From Stereocaulon alpinum (Eukaryota > Ascomycota > Lecanoromycetes > Lecanorales > Stereocaulaceae), in the NCBI GenBank assembly GCA_018257865.1, contig JAEUBA010000001.1:1267529-1331528 (forward strand): a stretch of 64,000 nt of DNA. The letters are read 5' to 3'. Shown here one piece after another: positions 37,588 to 49,397 of the stretch (its first letter is position 1; every line of letters begins with the position of its first letter). The position numbers were made by a program, and so were the translations under genes. The notes under the pieces are model-generated. The model was not told where the DNA came from. It was given only the letters and a program-made list of their open reading frames with translations, and did not search any database.

Positions 37588-37631
<44 letters not shown>

Positions 37632-38835
37632 GGGGGGGTCTGATATGAAGGAGTGATTGTTTCTGTGGCGTCCCCGGCCTTGGCAGCCTGCAGCAATGGA
37701 CGGTGTGATGACAGTAGTATAGGAAGGACGAAGGCAGATGGAGTGATCGTCGGCCGCTACTTGGCCTTTTGGAAGGAGGTGGAGTGATTAACAAGGCGAA
37801 CAGTAGAGTAAAGTAGCAGTGGAAGATCATACGGCTATGGCGGTAGCCAGCTAGCGCCACTACAGATGCTCGTTACCTTACCTTATGCAAGGCACTTGAC
37901 AATTTCGTGGGGCTCTTTTTGATGCAAGCGCCCTCCGACACGCACACTGCGCTTTGACTTCATACGTTACCGGTACCTCCGGAATTTCTTGCTTTAATCC
38001 TTCCAAATACTGCTGGCCTGATATGTATCAATGTTTCCTCATTGGCGATTGGTCGAAAAGTCTGCGATAGGCTTGTCAAGGTAGAATATGAGCCATTATC
38101 ACCCGGTCCCGTTGTATTGGCTCCTACGGAATAGTGGTCACCGCGGGGAGCTTTACACTTTTGTACCGAGATTGCTACTACTAGAGTGAGCAAGACAACT
38201 ATCACCTGATGGGCTCGATTGCGATTGGAGTAGACGATAGAAATTAATCTGATACGAGAGTTCCGATTCATGACCGTGCTGCTGATGCTTGCATAGCGAA
38301 CCTTTGGGGTTTTGGAGGTACGTAGCACGCTGCGAAATATTCTACACCTAGATAACAAGGACACGTCTTATTAAAGTTGGAGCAGCTAAAAGCCATGGAT
38401 GCTGTGTCCTCGACTTCAGTATCACGTCTAGACTCTAGAGCAATCGATCTCACCCATTCCTGCAGATCTTTGCTGCTTTGAGAAGGATATCTATTAACGT
38501 TTCAGCCCTTCAGGTACATAAGATAAGGTAACCTTAGAGCAACATTAATCCCTGTTCAGCCTGTGCTGACGTGCAGGACCAAGAATCGGATGCGGAGTCG
38601 TTGTTGACACGGCACGTGTGGCACTCACACGACCCTGATTCCCGGGGCCGCACGAGAGGCACGGATTGCTTCACGTGGAAGACCCTTCAATAATGCTCGA
38701 TGTCTCAGAGCCGAGAAACCGCTATCTTTATTGCAATCCCATCAAGCCTAGCCCGAGAAAATATATGCGGGCGTCAAATTTGAATTTCCACAAGGTAGAC
38801 GTGCTGTTCTAAGTGAGCGCCTTCAGAGCAATGCT
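37257..38835. other. Intergenic, 1.6 kb, with poly-G tract
   Basis: Upstream of gap1 (-) and downstream of RRP6 (-). It contains the poly-G run and a palindromic TAAGGTAACCTTA at 38524-38536. The minus frame at 37960-38364 (134 codons) has no domain or clear splice partner and is not called. Confidence 0.45.
37588..37638 (+). repeat. Poly-G tract (43 G, T, 7 G)
   Basis: Forty-three consecutive guanines at 37588-37630, one T, then seven more. It lies about 330 bases upstream of the gap1 start (poly-C on the gap1 sense strand). It is able in principle to form a G-quadruplex; the true length may be uncertain because sequencing slips on such runs. Confidence 0.9.
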
Positions 38836-41458
38836 TCAGCCCTTGAAAGTGAGGCTCTTCCCACCAACCTCTCTCGTTGTCTTCCGCATGCCCTTCGGGG
38901 CATCCCGTGACTTGCTATACGGATTGACACCTCCCCCTATACTATCGCCGTTCTCTCTACGAGCATGCAACAGGGATGGCGCATTCACGTAGTCGAAGGC
39001 TTCGCCAGGATCTTGATTACTAGCTACGCCTTCCGCGTGGAGCAATAATGTCTCCTTCTTCAGCCGTTTCTTCTCCAATCTTCTTTGGTGCTTCTCTTCT
39101 GCTGTCCTTTGTAGCTGCCGGCCCAACTCAATATGCTGATTAGAGTGGCCGGCGGCGGGAGGCTTGTCCACTTCGTCAACTTCCTTACTAGCACCAGCAG
39201 CCACTCTAACATCTGTATTTGATGGAGAAAACTCTGGGGCATTAGGTTGATCAGCAGCCTTGCGTTTGCGTGAGCCGCCAGCTTGCTTGACTACGAAAAT
39301 CTCATTGTCTTTCGATGTCCTCTTCTCTGTGTACTCATGCTCTACCCGTAAGCTTGGACCTGTGGGACGTACTTCAGGAGCAGCTGTCACTTTAGCCTTA
39401 TAGTTCTTAAAAATTTCTGCAGTAAGGTGCGGCAATGGTAGAGCTAGGCGAGGGCTTTCGTCATGCAAGTGTAGCCGAGGAGTGTCGCCCTGGCTACGAA
39501 TGGTTGTACCCCAGAAACTTGAAATGTTAGCCCTGGCCAGCACGTTACTTTGACTCGTCGCCTGTGGCATTTGATGCTCCTCTGTGGCCGTTCCTGACTC
39601 TGCAACCGCTTGACGAGCTCCAGTCGAGTTTACGCGATCATTATGGACAGGGTAAACAATTTGCATCAAATCTTTCATTTCAGGTCCGGTAGCACCCACC
39701 ATCTTAGCGGTTTTGATGACGCTAAGTAAGGCTTTCCTTCTTCTTTGAAAGATGTTCGACATTGGGTGGGAGCAGCCAAGCAACGAAGGCATGTCCGAAG
39801 GCATTTCTCTGGCGATACTGTAGAGGACGTGCTTGGGCATGATTTGATGGAGGCTCTCATCTTCTTGTCGAGCAATCTTATCTCGCCATTCATGTACTGC
39901 TCTGAAAACCGCAAATTGTTCTCGGCTAAATAGAGCTGGCGTACGGCAGAGCATATTGTACCAGCCCATAGCTCCGAGGCCGTGCTGGAAGTCGTAGATC
40001 GGGCGGTCGTATCGCTGGAGACTTTCTTCTTTCGAATTGTTCATAACGACGTCTATCAGATTACCTTCCGATGGGGAGCTGTCTGATTTCTCGATGAGTT
40101 CGTTACGCAGATTATCGTAGATGTAGAGCAGGAAGTGGGTGTCAGAGCGAGCATAGTTGAACATCTCTTCTGGTAGTGGCCTATATTGTCAGGTTAGTAT
40201 GTACTTTGGTGGCGATTATGTCTTCAGGGCTTTCGAACCGTATTCGCCAGTCGGCCATTTGGTACTGTTTCGCAGCATCAAAATCGGCGAAATGTTTGAG
40301 AAGATAGGCTAAGCTGTTTTTTGGGTACCCGAGTGATCTAGATGCATGGAACGTGTCGAACAAACCAACCACATAAAGCCCTAGATCTCTTTGTAGCCAG
40401 ATCATGTCCATAAAAGCGCCATGGAAGATCTGTATGAACGTCAACGAATGCTTACTTGCTCAATCACACATTTCTACCTTAAGTATATTGGGGTTGGCGA
40501 AGACTTCGTTGAGTATCTGAAGCTCTTCGCGCCAGGGTTTGAGAGTATCAACAATCCAATCCTTGTCTCTCGTGCTGATCTGCATCAGCGACACAAGCCC
40601 GACGTAGGAATGCTCATCGTGGTGTTCCAGGTCGACCGCAATCTCGTTTGCTAATTGGAGTTCTTGAAGCATAGACACCACGGCCTCGGGTGTATCGACA
40701 AAAGTAGCGTTGGTAGTTGCGTACGGCAGATAGGGTATGGGATCGGATCTCATGTAGGTCGCAGCGGGATATTGTGATTGCTTTATTTCCGTCTCGTAGG
40801 GATGCTTATACCTGCATGGGTTGTCAACATGATTCTGAGAGAGTTGGGCGGCCTTGCTTAGGGAGACACAGGAATGTAAGGCGTACTGCGCGGAGCCATC
40901 TTCGGACAGAACCGAGGCAAGACTCGCGTCGAGCCGCGTAATGGCATGAGGTTTTGAGCGTAACAAGGGTTTGAAAGGCTCAGATTCATCGTTGGTAGGG
41001 ACTTTATTGAAGAGCAATTGAGGCTTTGCAATGTTTTGCGTGCGATATGCTTGGCTGGGTCTCTGCTTTCCAGCCGACGGTGCAGCCTTCTGAACCTTAT
41101 CTTCCTGGGATGGACTTAGCCTCTTGATGGCACCGGTGTATTCGTCAAGACAAGCATCTGCCTTCTCAAGCAGATTGTCGAAGACATCCACGATTCCCCG
41201 CCAGTTGTCTTCGAGAGAGTCTATATCAGGAAACGGAGGTGCGCTAACTTCGGTCTCGGAGGTAGCAGTCCTCGTCAATCTTCGTGCAAGCTGTAACAGC
41301 CGTGTGTTCTGTTGCTCAAGTAAAGGTATGACCGAGGGAGTTGACGAACGATGGAAGGTGAGGTCTTCGTTGGAGATTTGCCCAGCAGTGCGAGTTGTGT
41401 CAATCAGTGCCGATGAGACACAATCTCTCATGTCTTTGAAGACATTTTCCGTTGTCAT
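38836..41458 (-). CDS. RRP6: Nuclear exosome 3'-5' exoribonuclease Rrp6
   Basis: DEDD-Y nuclease of the nuclear exosome for rRNA, snoRNA and cryptic transcripts. Minus-strand exons 41458-40478, 40429-40239 and 40180-38836 give 838 aa. The N-terminal PMC2NT region includes TRTAGQISNEDLTFHRSSTP. Exonuclease motifs are ExoI (AVDLEHHDEHSYVGLVSLMQ), ExoII (FHGAFMDMIWLQRDLGLYVV, GLFDT) and ExoIII (MFNYARSDTHFLLYIYDNLR). The HRDC domain contains VFRAVHEWRDKIARQEDESL and PKHVLYSIAREMPSD. The tail is basic (GSRKRKAADQ, QRRLEKKRLKKE). I chose ATG 41458, which matches family starts, over the in-frame ATG at 41521. Intron 2 has a weak GTTCGA donor. It is divergent from MDM35. Confidence 0.94.
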
Positions 41459-41682
41459 GATTGAACTTTGAGGACTATAAGCCACATTGTGACTTTGCTG
41501 AGATTGTCTCCTCTGAGACAACAGTCTTGAGTGGAATTATCGGTCATAAAGTACTGTGCAGGGATCTCGGGCCCAGAATAGCGGCCGCAGAGCCTCAATT
41601 GTCACTTTGCAGGTTTTGATACCCGTCTTGACGGCTCACTTCTCATTTGCAAACCCAAGACACGTAGTCACACGTTTTTGAA
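41459..41682. promoter_or_regulatory. Compact divergent promoter, RRP6 / MDM35
   Basis: Only 224 bases separate the RRP6 and MDM35 start codons, so both promoters must overlap here. Between them are a NotI-like GCGGCCGC at 41581-41588 and a GGGCCC just upstream of it. Confidence 0.55.
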
Positions 41683-42186
41683 ATGTCTTCGTCACTTGCG
41701 CAGGAATGTAATGAGGTGAAGGAGTGAGTATTGCGTTACTACCTAGCTAGAATATCTTCTAACTGGGCTATGGGCGCTACGACTCATGTTTCTTAAAGTG
41801 GTACAGCGACAGTACGATGCCCAAATACCCAGCTTTGATGGGTCCTACTTAGTGGATAGAATTCCTTCGAGGAGAGTCAACCACAGATGAGTGCGAGCCT
41901 CTTTTCAAGGATTACAAGAAATGTCTTACGGTTAGCAACATGGTCCGTACTGATTAATCCTCAAGCTGAACACAACCAGAAAGCGTTGAAAGAAAGAGGC
42001 ATTGATACGATGTTGGAAGATGCAAGAAACGACAACAAAGATACTGATACTGAGTATCTAAAACGTAAATGTGAGCTATGCAGCCGTTCGAATCCTGCGC
42101 ATCAAGAGGCGTCTGACCTTTTACAGGAGCTTATTCAATACTACAAAGCTTTACAGAATACATCTAGAGCCTCTTCTCTCATATAG
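41683..42186 (+). CDS. MDM35: Mitochondrial intermembrane-space protein Mdm35 (TRIAP1 family)
   Basis: Twin-CX9C chaperone of Ups1/Ups2, which carry phosphatidic acid and phosphatidylserine across the intermembrane space. Exons 41683-41723, 41774-41811, 41860-41930 and 41980-42186 join in frame to 118 aa. The N-terminus reads MSSSLAQECNEVKE, then RYDSCFLKWYSDKFLRGEST, TDECEPLFKDYKKCLT and KALKERGIDTMLEDARND. Both CX9C pairs are intact, and the first pair straddles intron 1. That intron (41724-41773) has a good GTGAGT donor and CTAAC branch site but ends CTATGG, not AG; no AG acceptor there keeps the frame. The C-terminus after TEYLKRK runs about 35 residues beyond the usual end, so a further intron may be missed. 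Confidence 0.85.
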
Positions 42187-42385
42187 ATACATCACGCCGA
42201 AATCTTCATCCTCTCCCTGTCGTCTCTGCATATGATCTTTGCCCTTCACCGTTGCCAAGACTTACACCAGTACCGAGGTACTTGACGCGAAACGCGTCAG
42301 ACGCGTCTCCAACCTCGACCCTTTATCTTAACAATTATAAGTCGAAAGTCGTTTTAGGATGTGAGCTTCTGGACAGCTTGCGATC

Positions 42386-44090
42386 ATGCCACATTCAACA
42401 GTCACAGACCCAGTGGTCCCCTCTAGCCCTGCCGAAGAAGATAGTGTACTGCCAGATGCGCCTCCGCAAGCTTTAGACTATGTGAAGGCGGAAATAGAAG
42501 ATGAGAATAAGACAGAAAGAGGAGATTCGATGAGCAAAGCGCCATACGCTGACGTCAAACTGGAAGACCTTTTCAACGATGGTGATGATGAAGACAATGA
42601 CGAGTTCTTGAGCTCTGCAGCTGTGACGGCAAAGCTCGAAAGCAGCCCGCCAGCTGCACCTCTGTAAGAGAGTCGCGCACCCAAGTCACAAATGATCACT
42701 AATGCAACCTTCTAGACAGCTGGCTCCTTCAGCCAAGTACACAGATCCGGAAGTCATGCTAGCCTTCTATCAACGCCTGTTCCCGTTCCGCTACCTCTTT
42801 CAATGGTTGAACCACTCAATGAAGCCATCGAATGACTTCGGCCATCGCGAATTTGCCTTCACGTTGCAGAACGATGCCTATTTGAGATACCAGAGTTTCC
42901 CAACGGGAGACCTGTGAGCTTTAATCCCCAACCCCTCAGTGATTCACGATACTTATCAAGGGCAGCCTTCGTAAAGACATCCTCCGCCTCAACCCCTCCC
43001 GATTCGAGATAGGCCCCGTGTACACCGCGAATCCACGGGACCGGAAGACTCTTCGCAAGTCCGCCGCATTCCGGCCCATAGCCAAAGAATTAGTATTTGA
43101 CATAGATCTGACGGACTACGATGAAATCCGAACATGCTGCGATAAGGCGAATATTTGTCACAAGTGCTGGTCGTTCGTAACTATGGCTATCAAAGTCGTG
43201 GACGCGGCTCTGAGAGAAGATTTTGGATTCGAGCATATCATGTGGGTTTACTCGGGACGAAGAGGCGCGCATGCTTGGATAAGCGACAGAAGGGCGAGAG
43301 ATATGGATGATCAGAAGAGAAAGGCTCTTGCAGGATACTTGGAGTTGATCAAAGGTGGAGCACAGAGTGGGAAGAAGGTCAATGTGAAACGACCATTGCA
43401 CCCACATCTAGCGTTAGTTCTCTTATTCTTTGAGAGACCTGTTTGTTGTATGCGATCTAATTGTCTTGCAGCCGAAGCCTCGATATTCTAAAAGACCACT
43501 TCCAACGTGACATTCTGGAAGACCAAGACCCCTGGGCAGAACCCGAAAAAGCCGAGCGCCTACTTCAATTACTTCCAGACAAAGCTTTGAACGACGCTCT
43601 ACGCAAGAAATGGGATTCAGCCCCTGGTCGGTCCAGTACCAGTAAGTGGGCTGACATAGACGCTGTTGCCAAAAGTGGAGCAAGCAAAACGGTGGATGGC
43701 AAAGCTCTCTTAGAGGCGAAGCAAGATATTGTGCTCGAGTATACTTACCCCCGTCTCGATGTTGAGGTCAGCAAAAAGCAGATACATTTACTGAAATCTC
43801 CTTTCGTCATCCATCCTAAAACGGGCAGAGTCTGCGTGCCTATAGATACTCGAAGACTGGCAAAGTTTGACCCTCTAGGCGTGCCAACTGTCACGGAGCT
43901 GCTGGGAGAGATTGATGAGTATGATGGTCAAGGTCTGAGAGAGGAAGGCAAAGGAAAGAGTACCCAGGACTACGAGAAAACAAGCTTGAAGCCATTCGTC
44001 GAATACTTCAGGACCTACGTGGCAGGCTTGCTTAGAGATGAAAAAGGGATCAAGAGGGAGAGAGAAGATGACGATGCAATGGAGTTTTGA
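42386..44090 (+). CDS. PRI1: DNA primase small (catalytic) subunit
   Basis: Makes RNA primers for DNA polymerase alpha at replication origins and lagging strands. Exons 42386-42663, 42716-42913, 42966-43412 and 43472-44090 give 513 aa. The N-terminal ~90 residues are acidic and variable. Catalytic residues lie in ELVFDIDLTDYDEIRTCC, where the zinc motif begins (CCDKANICHKCW). SGRRGAHAWISDRRARDMDD is the conserved nucleotide-binding block. The C-terminal half continues with YTYPRLDVEVSKKQIHLLKS, then PFVIHPKTGRVCVPID. It ends in an acidic tail (EREDDDAMEF). Every splice junction keeps the frame. Confidence 0.95.
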
Positions 44091-45046
44091 GTCTCAACGG
44101 GTTGTAGTAGATTGAATGGACCTTTAAGAAGATGATCTTGCACAACAATGGCTCGAACAATGCATCGTCAGCCAACCGAGTGCGATGTCAAATATGTGTT
44201 CGCAATGACTCTAGGTTTTCACGGTTTTTCTGGCTCCTCATCAATTTATTCTAGCTGTCCTTTCGTCAATTTGGGGAGAAAGTACGTAAGGTATGCCGTG
44301 GAGACGTTGCACAACCGCTACTCGATCTTAAGTGAGGCTTCGGGGCGCACCGCTGGCCAATACACCTTCCGACAGATCAGCCAATATAACTCACAAACAC
44401 TTCAAGTTGTGCAAGGCGGCAGTACTCGATGGGGAAAGTGTAAGGATCTGTAAACATCCAGGCACTCATGAGCATTTTCCAAGTGACGAGATATAGCACA
44501 GCCCATGAGCCCATGGACTTCACTCTGGAAGACTGGCTGCGCCCAGCGGCTGTGCCTGAGAGATGCATGCGCCAGGAACATACCTTGGGGTGCGGTTAAT
44601 ATTCCCTGATTAAGCCAAAACAAATGGAAGAGGCTGCACGCGAGCAATCCTAGGCCCAACTCGGATGACCCTATCGGGCTGGCGCCCAAGTACTTCGTCG
44701 CTACAGTCACCCAACGATAAGCCAAGGCCCCGTTTCAGCCTTTCGATAAGCCTCGGGTACATCCCGACAGTACTTGTTACCATACGACAGGTGTGACTTG
44801 TGGTTGCATGAAGCTGATGATTGCTTGAGGAGGCTTTCTCGCCAAGGAATTAAGAGTCACCGATTTAGCCATCTTCTCCTTCGAAGTCTGGTCTTTTGGG
44901 CTTTTTCAGAACAATGCGCGAATCGAAAACCATCCGTAACGGTTGCTGTAATGCTCTGTCAATCTGTTTGGTTTCGGCTTTGGTTATATGTTTCCCCGTG
45001 CTGAGATCTCACTCTTTATACGTGCCTGCAAAGTGGAGTCTCAAAG
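44091..45046. other. Intergenic, ~950 bases
   Basis: Between PRI1 and the next plus-strand gene. Open frames here (for example 44148-44453 and 44402-44725) have no domain content. No RNA gene seen. Confidence 0.45.
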
Positions 45047-46764
45047 ATGCACAGCAAATGCTCAATTTTATCGCAATTGGCGTTGCAGTATGTGTCAGCT
45101 CATTGGTAAAATAATGTCTCAAGTAAGTCTCTTCGCGATCTCTGTGATGATCTATCTAACGCCGATACAGAACCACCAACGAAGCGGAGACTGCTGCCGA
45201 ATTTGGATCATATAGCCTGAACTTTGTCAGACTACAAGCGCGCTCTGAAGCCTCCAAAGGCTCGATTGTAAAACTGGCCAATCTCATCCGGCTTGACACC
45301 ACAGCATGGCAGCTCGCCATGTTTTACACATTTGCACTGAGCAGCTTCACCGGCTTTACATGGGTTCTGTCCATCATCTTTGTACTTGAGACTGTCCAAC
45401 TCCCGCAAGGAATTACCAAGATCACCAGTGCCGAACTAAGTTCGGACGTTGTCGGTCTTCCAGATATGTGTAGTCAGTATTTGACAGCGGCCAATTGCAC
45501 ATACGACCTTGCAGCAAGCGCCTTAAGCTCGCAACTCATTACACACACTCCATATTCAGTGGCAAATGTCACGTTCGCCTCTCCCGATGGCACTCGTGGC
45601 ATGCCTTATGGAATCCTCAATGATTTCGCTAGGCAAGCTCAGGATTCTAAATTTGGAGATGAGCGTGCAGAATATTGCTTACCAGTGTTGGATTCGAAAC
45701 AACTCACATGCGACCAAGATACTAGCCACACACGGGTCGGATATACTGATGAAGCAATTCTTGCCTCAGGTCTCCCAATCTACAATATAATCATTGACTT
45801 GGGAGCTATCAACAGCAGCAGCTTCATACGGCAGGATGTCCAAAACGCGACTATGACAGTGGCACAAAGCGTCTCTGCACCTCATGACACCATCCTGACG
45901 GCATCAGGTAGATACGCCGATGTACTCTCTCAGCTTGCGTATGGGACCAATACTACATCTGCTACCGACATTCTCACGATGGTCTGCACCCTGAACACGA
46001 GGTCATCGTGGCAATGGGTCTCCTTTACGTTGACCAACGGCATCATTAGCGCAGCGGCCACTGGAGCTGGTTGTGACGATGAACGACATAGTCGCCATAC
46101 CGGGTTCTTCAACCTATGGTATGCTATTCAGGGAGCCACTTCGACTTTCGGAAGTATAGACGGTTACAGCAAGTTGATCAATGCAGATCCTTTGACACTA
46201 CAGGTCAACAGACAACACGCCCTAGCCGCTAATTTGATACTGCTAGAGTCAGTACTGAGCCAAATGTATGCAATCGTCCACACAAGCTATACAGCCGCGC
46301 ACCTCGGCGCTAACGGGACCGAAATACAGAAGATGGTATACCCTCATGCGTATAGAGTATCTGTCTCCTGGACCGGCGTGACTATTCTCGCTTTCATGAT
46401 TTCGGTCTTCATCTTGGTAGCGACTTTGGGGCAGGCAATCCGGTGGATAACAGCCATCAGGACGCTTAAGAGTGGCGGCGAGAGATCAAGCCTTGAACTC
46501 CTGCAGCCACTGGATCTGATCGCTCATGCTGTCGGAGATGCTGAAAGACTGGGAGAACTGCTGGGGACGAAAGAAGCGAGGAATAAACGGCTAAGGGATC
46601 GGAGTGGCGAAGGACTGGTGCCTAATGTTAAAGAAACTAATATTAAGGAAAACATCGAGGAGGGGAAACGTTGCATGGCCTCTCCTGCGACCTCAAATGT
46701 CTTCGACAAAGAGCCGAAAGGCGCCTTCGAAGACCTCAGAAAGGGTGGGAGTCGTACGTGGTAG
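45047..46764 (+). CDS. Multipass membrane protein, unrecognised
   Basis: I do not recognise the family. Exons 45047-45087 and 45171-46764 give 544 aa; the start MHSKCSILSQLALQ joins TTNEAETAAEFGSYSLNF exactly in phase across a canonical GTATGT...CAG intron. A hydrophobic stretch (MFYTFALSSFTGFTWVLSII) near residue 75 is followed by about 310 mostly polar residues with several NxS/T sites (for example NCTYD, NATMT, NTTSA), then a second strong helix (WTGVTILAFMISVFILVATL) and a charged, Lys/Glu-rich tail. This suggests an extracytoplasmic domain held by two membrane anchors and a cytoplasmic tail. Similar layouts occur in uncharacterised fungal membrane proteins. Confidence 0.75.
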
Positions 46765-47751
46765 TTTTCAACGCTATCTGCGTGAACACTTGCGCGAAGA
46801 GTAAAACATAACCAAAATCAAGAAATCTCTCGCAAATGCTTGGGTGAGTTCTAACAATCGACAGATCAATTTCCGGGTCAGAGCTGATATAGATACGACC
46901 CTTTACGAGCAGCGCCATCAAGCCGAAGGTGGTTCCAAGCTATTTGCTTCGTTTCCAGATGCCTTTCCGGGGCAGCGGAAATCAACCTTGTTCTGGGAGC
47001 GAGAATATTTGAACCGCTTCTGACATTCCAACCCAGATGTCATTCGAGAATCTCTGGCATAGTAGACGTCGAACCCAATGGCACTCCTATGCTTATCTTG
47101 CAACCCTTTGCTATGAGTCCTAGGTACTGCGCTGGTCCTAAAGATTCCGTGGTCAAAGATATAAGCTTCAAGGGCGTACAGGTTGATACTATTGGGGTCC
47201 TTTTTCGACAATCCTCGCCAGATAATTTGTGGAAAGGAAAATCTCCCCCAGAATGCGACAAGAGTTGAGCCTGAGCAAAGACAACCAAGCGGGCCCATAA
47301 TTCATTGAAGTCTAAGAACGGAGAAAGAGCACAAAGTCAGCATCTGAGAAACCTTTTTCTGGCTCCTTGGAGTAATTCGAGGCGAGGACCGCCAGGCCCT
47401 AGGCCCTAGGCACTGCCTCCCGGCAAGATTCCGCCCAAGTACACCTCAATTCGTCAGGGACAACCAGGCGCCCTGGCGCTAACCCGATCAGTATGATGCC
47501 TCACGTGTTGATCACACCACCAAACTACCTCCACATTTCGAATTTTACTGGTTCTTATTATGGGGTTTGAAGGGGCATACGTGGTTCACTGGTGGTAGTG
47601 ACGATCAGGCCACCCCCACCCTTGGGTTTAGGATTGAGAAGCCCATTTCCCGGATGGTTAGCTACCTTAGAAACTATATGTCAAGCTCCACAGCCTCTAC
47701 ATTAAAACACAACAAATCAAGACAACCCCCAAAACAAGTGCAATATCTACC
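46765..47751. other. Intergenic, ~990 bases
   Basis: No supported gene. The minus frame at 46918-47298 lacks domains. The sequence includes a duplicated CCTAGGCCCTAGG near 47397-47411 and a GCTACCTTAG motif at 47661-47670. Confidence 0.4.
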
Positions 47752-48286
47752 ATGTCGGATTTCACGACCTCAGACTTCAAGAGTTACGAGGAACCAGTGT
47801 GGCAGGAACCGAACCCTGTCAAGCAAACACTCTGGCACGAACCAGCGAACAAGTACGGCAGCATACCCCAGCCACTCTATCGACTGCGTTTGTCGGTCCT
47901 CAACAACGACCGAGGCCGCGACGACTGCCCAACACGCATATTTGTAAGCTCGTATCTCGATTCGCTTGCGAGTGGCCAGCTAATGCCAACGGCCGCCCAT
48001 CTAGGTCTACCCCACGTTAGAAAGCCTCAAATCCGCAACGACGGCAATCAACAACACCTTTGGCGGCGCCTTCCCCAAGTGCAAGATCGAGATGGGCGGG
48101 GTTGAGGCAACGGGCGCCAAAACTACAGATGAACAGATGATGGCAGCGCTGAATGATGGAAGGACAGAGACTTGCGTGCTGGGATTCGATACACAGGATG
48201 CAGATGAGACCTGGGCACAATTCCTGAAGCGGCTGAATACGTTGGAGGACCGGTGGACTGTTGATAATGGAGATGTAGAAGCATAG
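47752..48286 (+). CDS. Conserved-looking small protein, unrecognised
   Basis: Exons 47752-47943 and 48005-48286 give 157 aa; the intron (GTAAGC...CTAG) is phase 0 and joins CPTRIF to VYPTLESLKSATTAINNTFG. The protein is soluble-looking and acidic, with PNPVKQTLWHEPANKYGSI, a compact middle (FPKCKIEMGGVEATGAKTTD) and a C-terminal half rich in Trp and acid (DADETWAQFLKRLNTLEDRW). No signal peptide or membrane segment. Clean splicing and steady coding character support a real gene; the function is unknown. Confidence 0.7.
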
Positions 48287-48742
48287 AGGTGTTGGCGACT
48301 TGTCTCGAAGATTTCGCTTTTGAGGTCTCAAAACTCCGGAGTGTAAAATACTCAACCCATTCATCCGTGCTCTTCCCTTCAACGACCTTTCATATTTCGA
48401 ATCAACTTGAATTGAGTGACTTTCCCCGTGGCAGTTCTACAATTTGTGTCAAGCTTACTGACGGCTGTTGAGAGACCATCTTCAAATTTATCCGTGGCAT
48501 CAACAGCAGAGAAGCAGTACGCACTACACACGGGTGCTATACTGCCAGACCGAGAAATTTCATAAACACAAATGCTAGGGCATGCAGAGTATTAGAGTTC
48601 TATTGAAATTAAACTGTAAGAAGTCCCAAAGCGTTCTTGATGATCATCGATGGCATGAAAACATGCGGCGTGGTTATGCATGGCCCGACCATCCGTAGAC
48701 CCTGGTCTGTCCTTTCCATGCTAGCCCGTCATGAAGCTTTGT
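48287..48742. other. Convergent 3' region, 456 bases
   Basis: Between the stop of the plus-strand small gene (48286) and the inferred end of the minus-strand CxxC gene. No gene seen. Confidence 0.4.
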
Positions 48743-49397
48743 TTACTGCTCATCTATCGGACTTGTACGCATTGGTCCAGATGTCAGCCGTGCCTTGAGT
48801 CCTGTATAATAACACACGTCAGCCCATGATGCAAACCAGAACAATCACTCCAGGAAAGAAAGTCAGGAAGCAAGGACTTACTCACGCCTCCCATACCCAT
48901 ATCCAACTGCTCCAGCCCCTCCAACTTGACGCGGCAGCGATGCAAGCGACCATGCGGGTCCTGATTGTGCGGTGTTATCCGACGTTTGCGAGCCGTCATC
49001 TAAAAGCAAGCACGCCGAGTTAGTGGGATACTAACATCCATAACAGCTGTGCAAAATATCCAAACATTGCCGTACAAGGAAGGGGGTCAAACATACTAAC
49101 ATGGGACTCACGTTCAACTCCATGCTGGCTGAAGCTACGACGACAAGCGGTGCACCAGCCGATCTTTTCGTCTAGCTCTGTGGGTCTTTTGGATCCCGCA
49201 CAGGCTGGACAAACTTCTTCCTTTGAGCTTATTCCTGCTTTCTTTGGTTGGGAGGGAATCGAAACCGGGTTGAGCTGCGAATTGACCTCTAGCCTTGCAA
49301 CTCCCTTGACGGTGCCGGAGTCGAGGTTTTCTGCGGCGTCTTCGAATGGGTCGCTGTAGAGAACAACATCGGGGTCATAGGGGTCGTGGACAGGCAT
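48743..49397 (-). CDS. Small CxxC zinc-ribbon-like protein, unrecognised
   Basis: Minus-strand exons 49397-49112, 48999-48886 and 48801-48743 give 152 aa using canonical GTGAGT donors at both introns. Residues 60-90 carry two cysteine pairs, EEVCPACAGSKRPTEL and GWCTACRRSFSQHG, spaced like a treble-clef or zinc-ribbon site. The rest is Gly/Ser/Pro-rich. An alternative splice (donor GTTAGT, later) would give a basic tail starting TARKRRITPHNQDPHG and ending DSRHG at 48784; I cannot choose with certainty. Function unknown. Confidence 0.55.

Noticed and set aside
37349..37860. Proline- or glycine-rich frames over the poly-G run
   Set aside because: The runs of Pro or Gly are simply the homopolymer translated; the flanks have no coding signal.
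37960..38364. Minus-strand frame of 134 codons with one hydrophobic stretch
   Set aside because: No domain, no good splice partners, poor start context; could be chance.
42076..42100. GTTCGAATCC, a tRNA T-loop-like string
   Set aside because: It lies within the MDM35 3' coding exon and no acceptor or anticodon stems fold around it.
41887..42186. Stand-alone frame of 99 codons starting MSASLFSR
   Set aside because: It reads through an intron of MDM35; only its later part is the true last exon.
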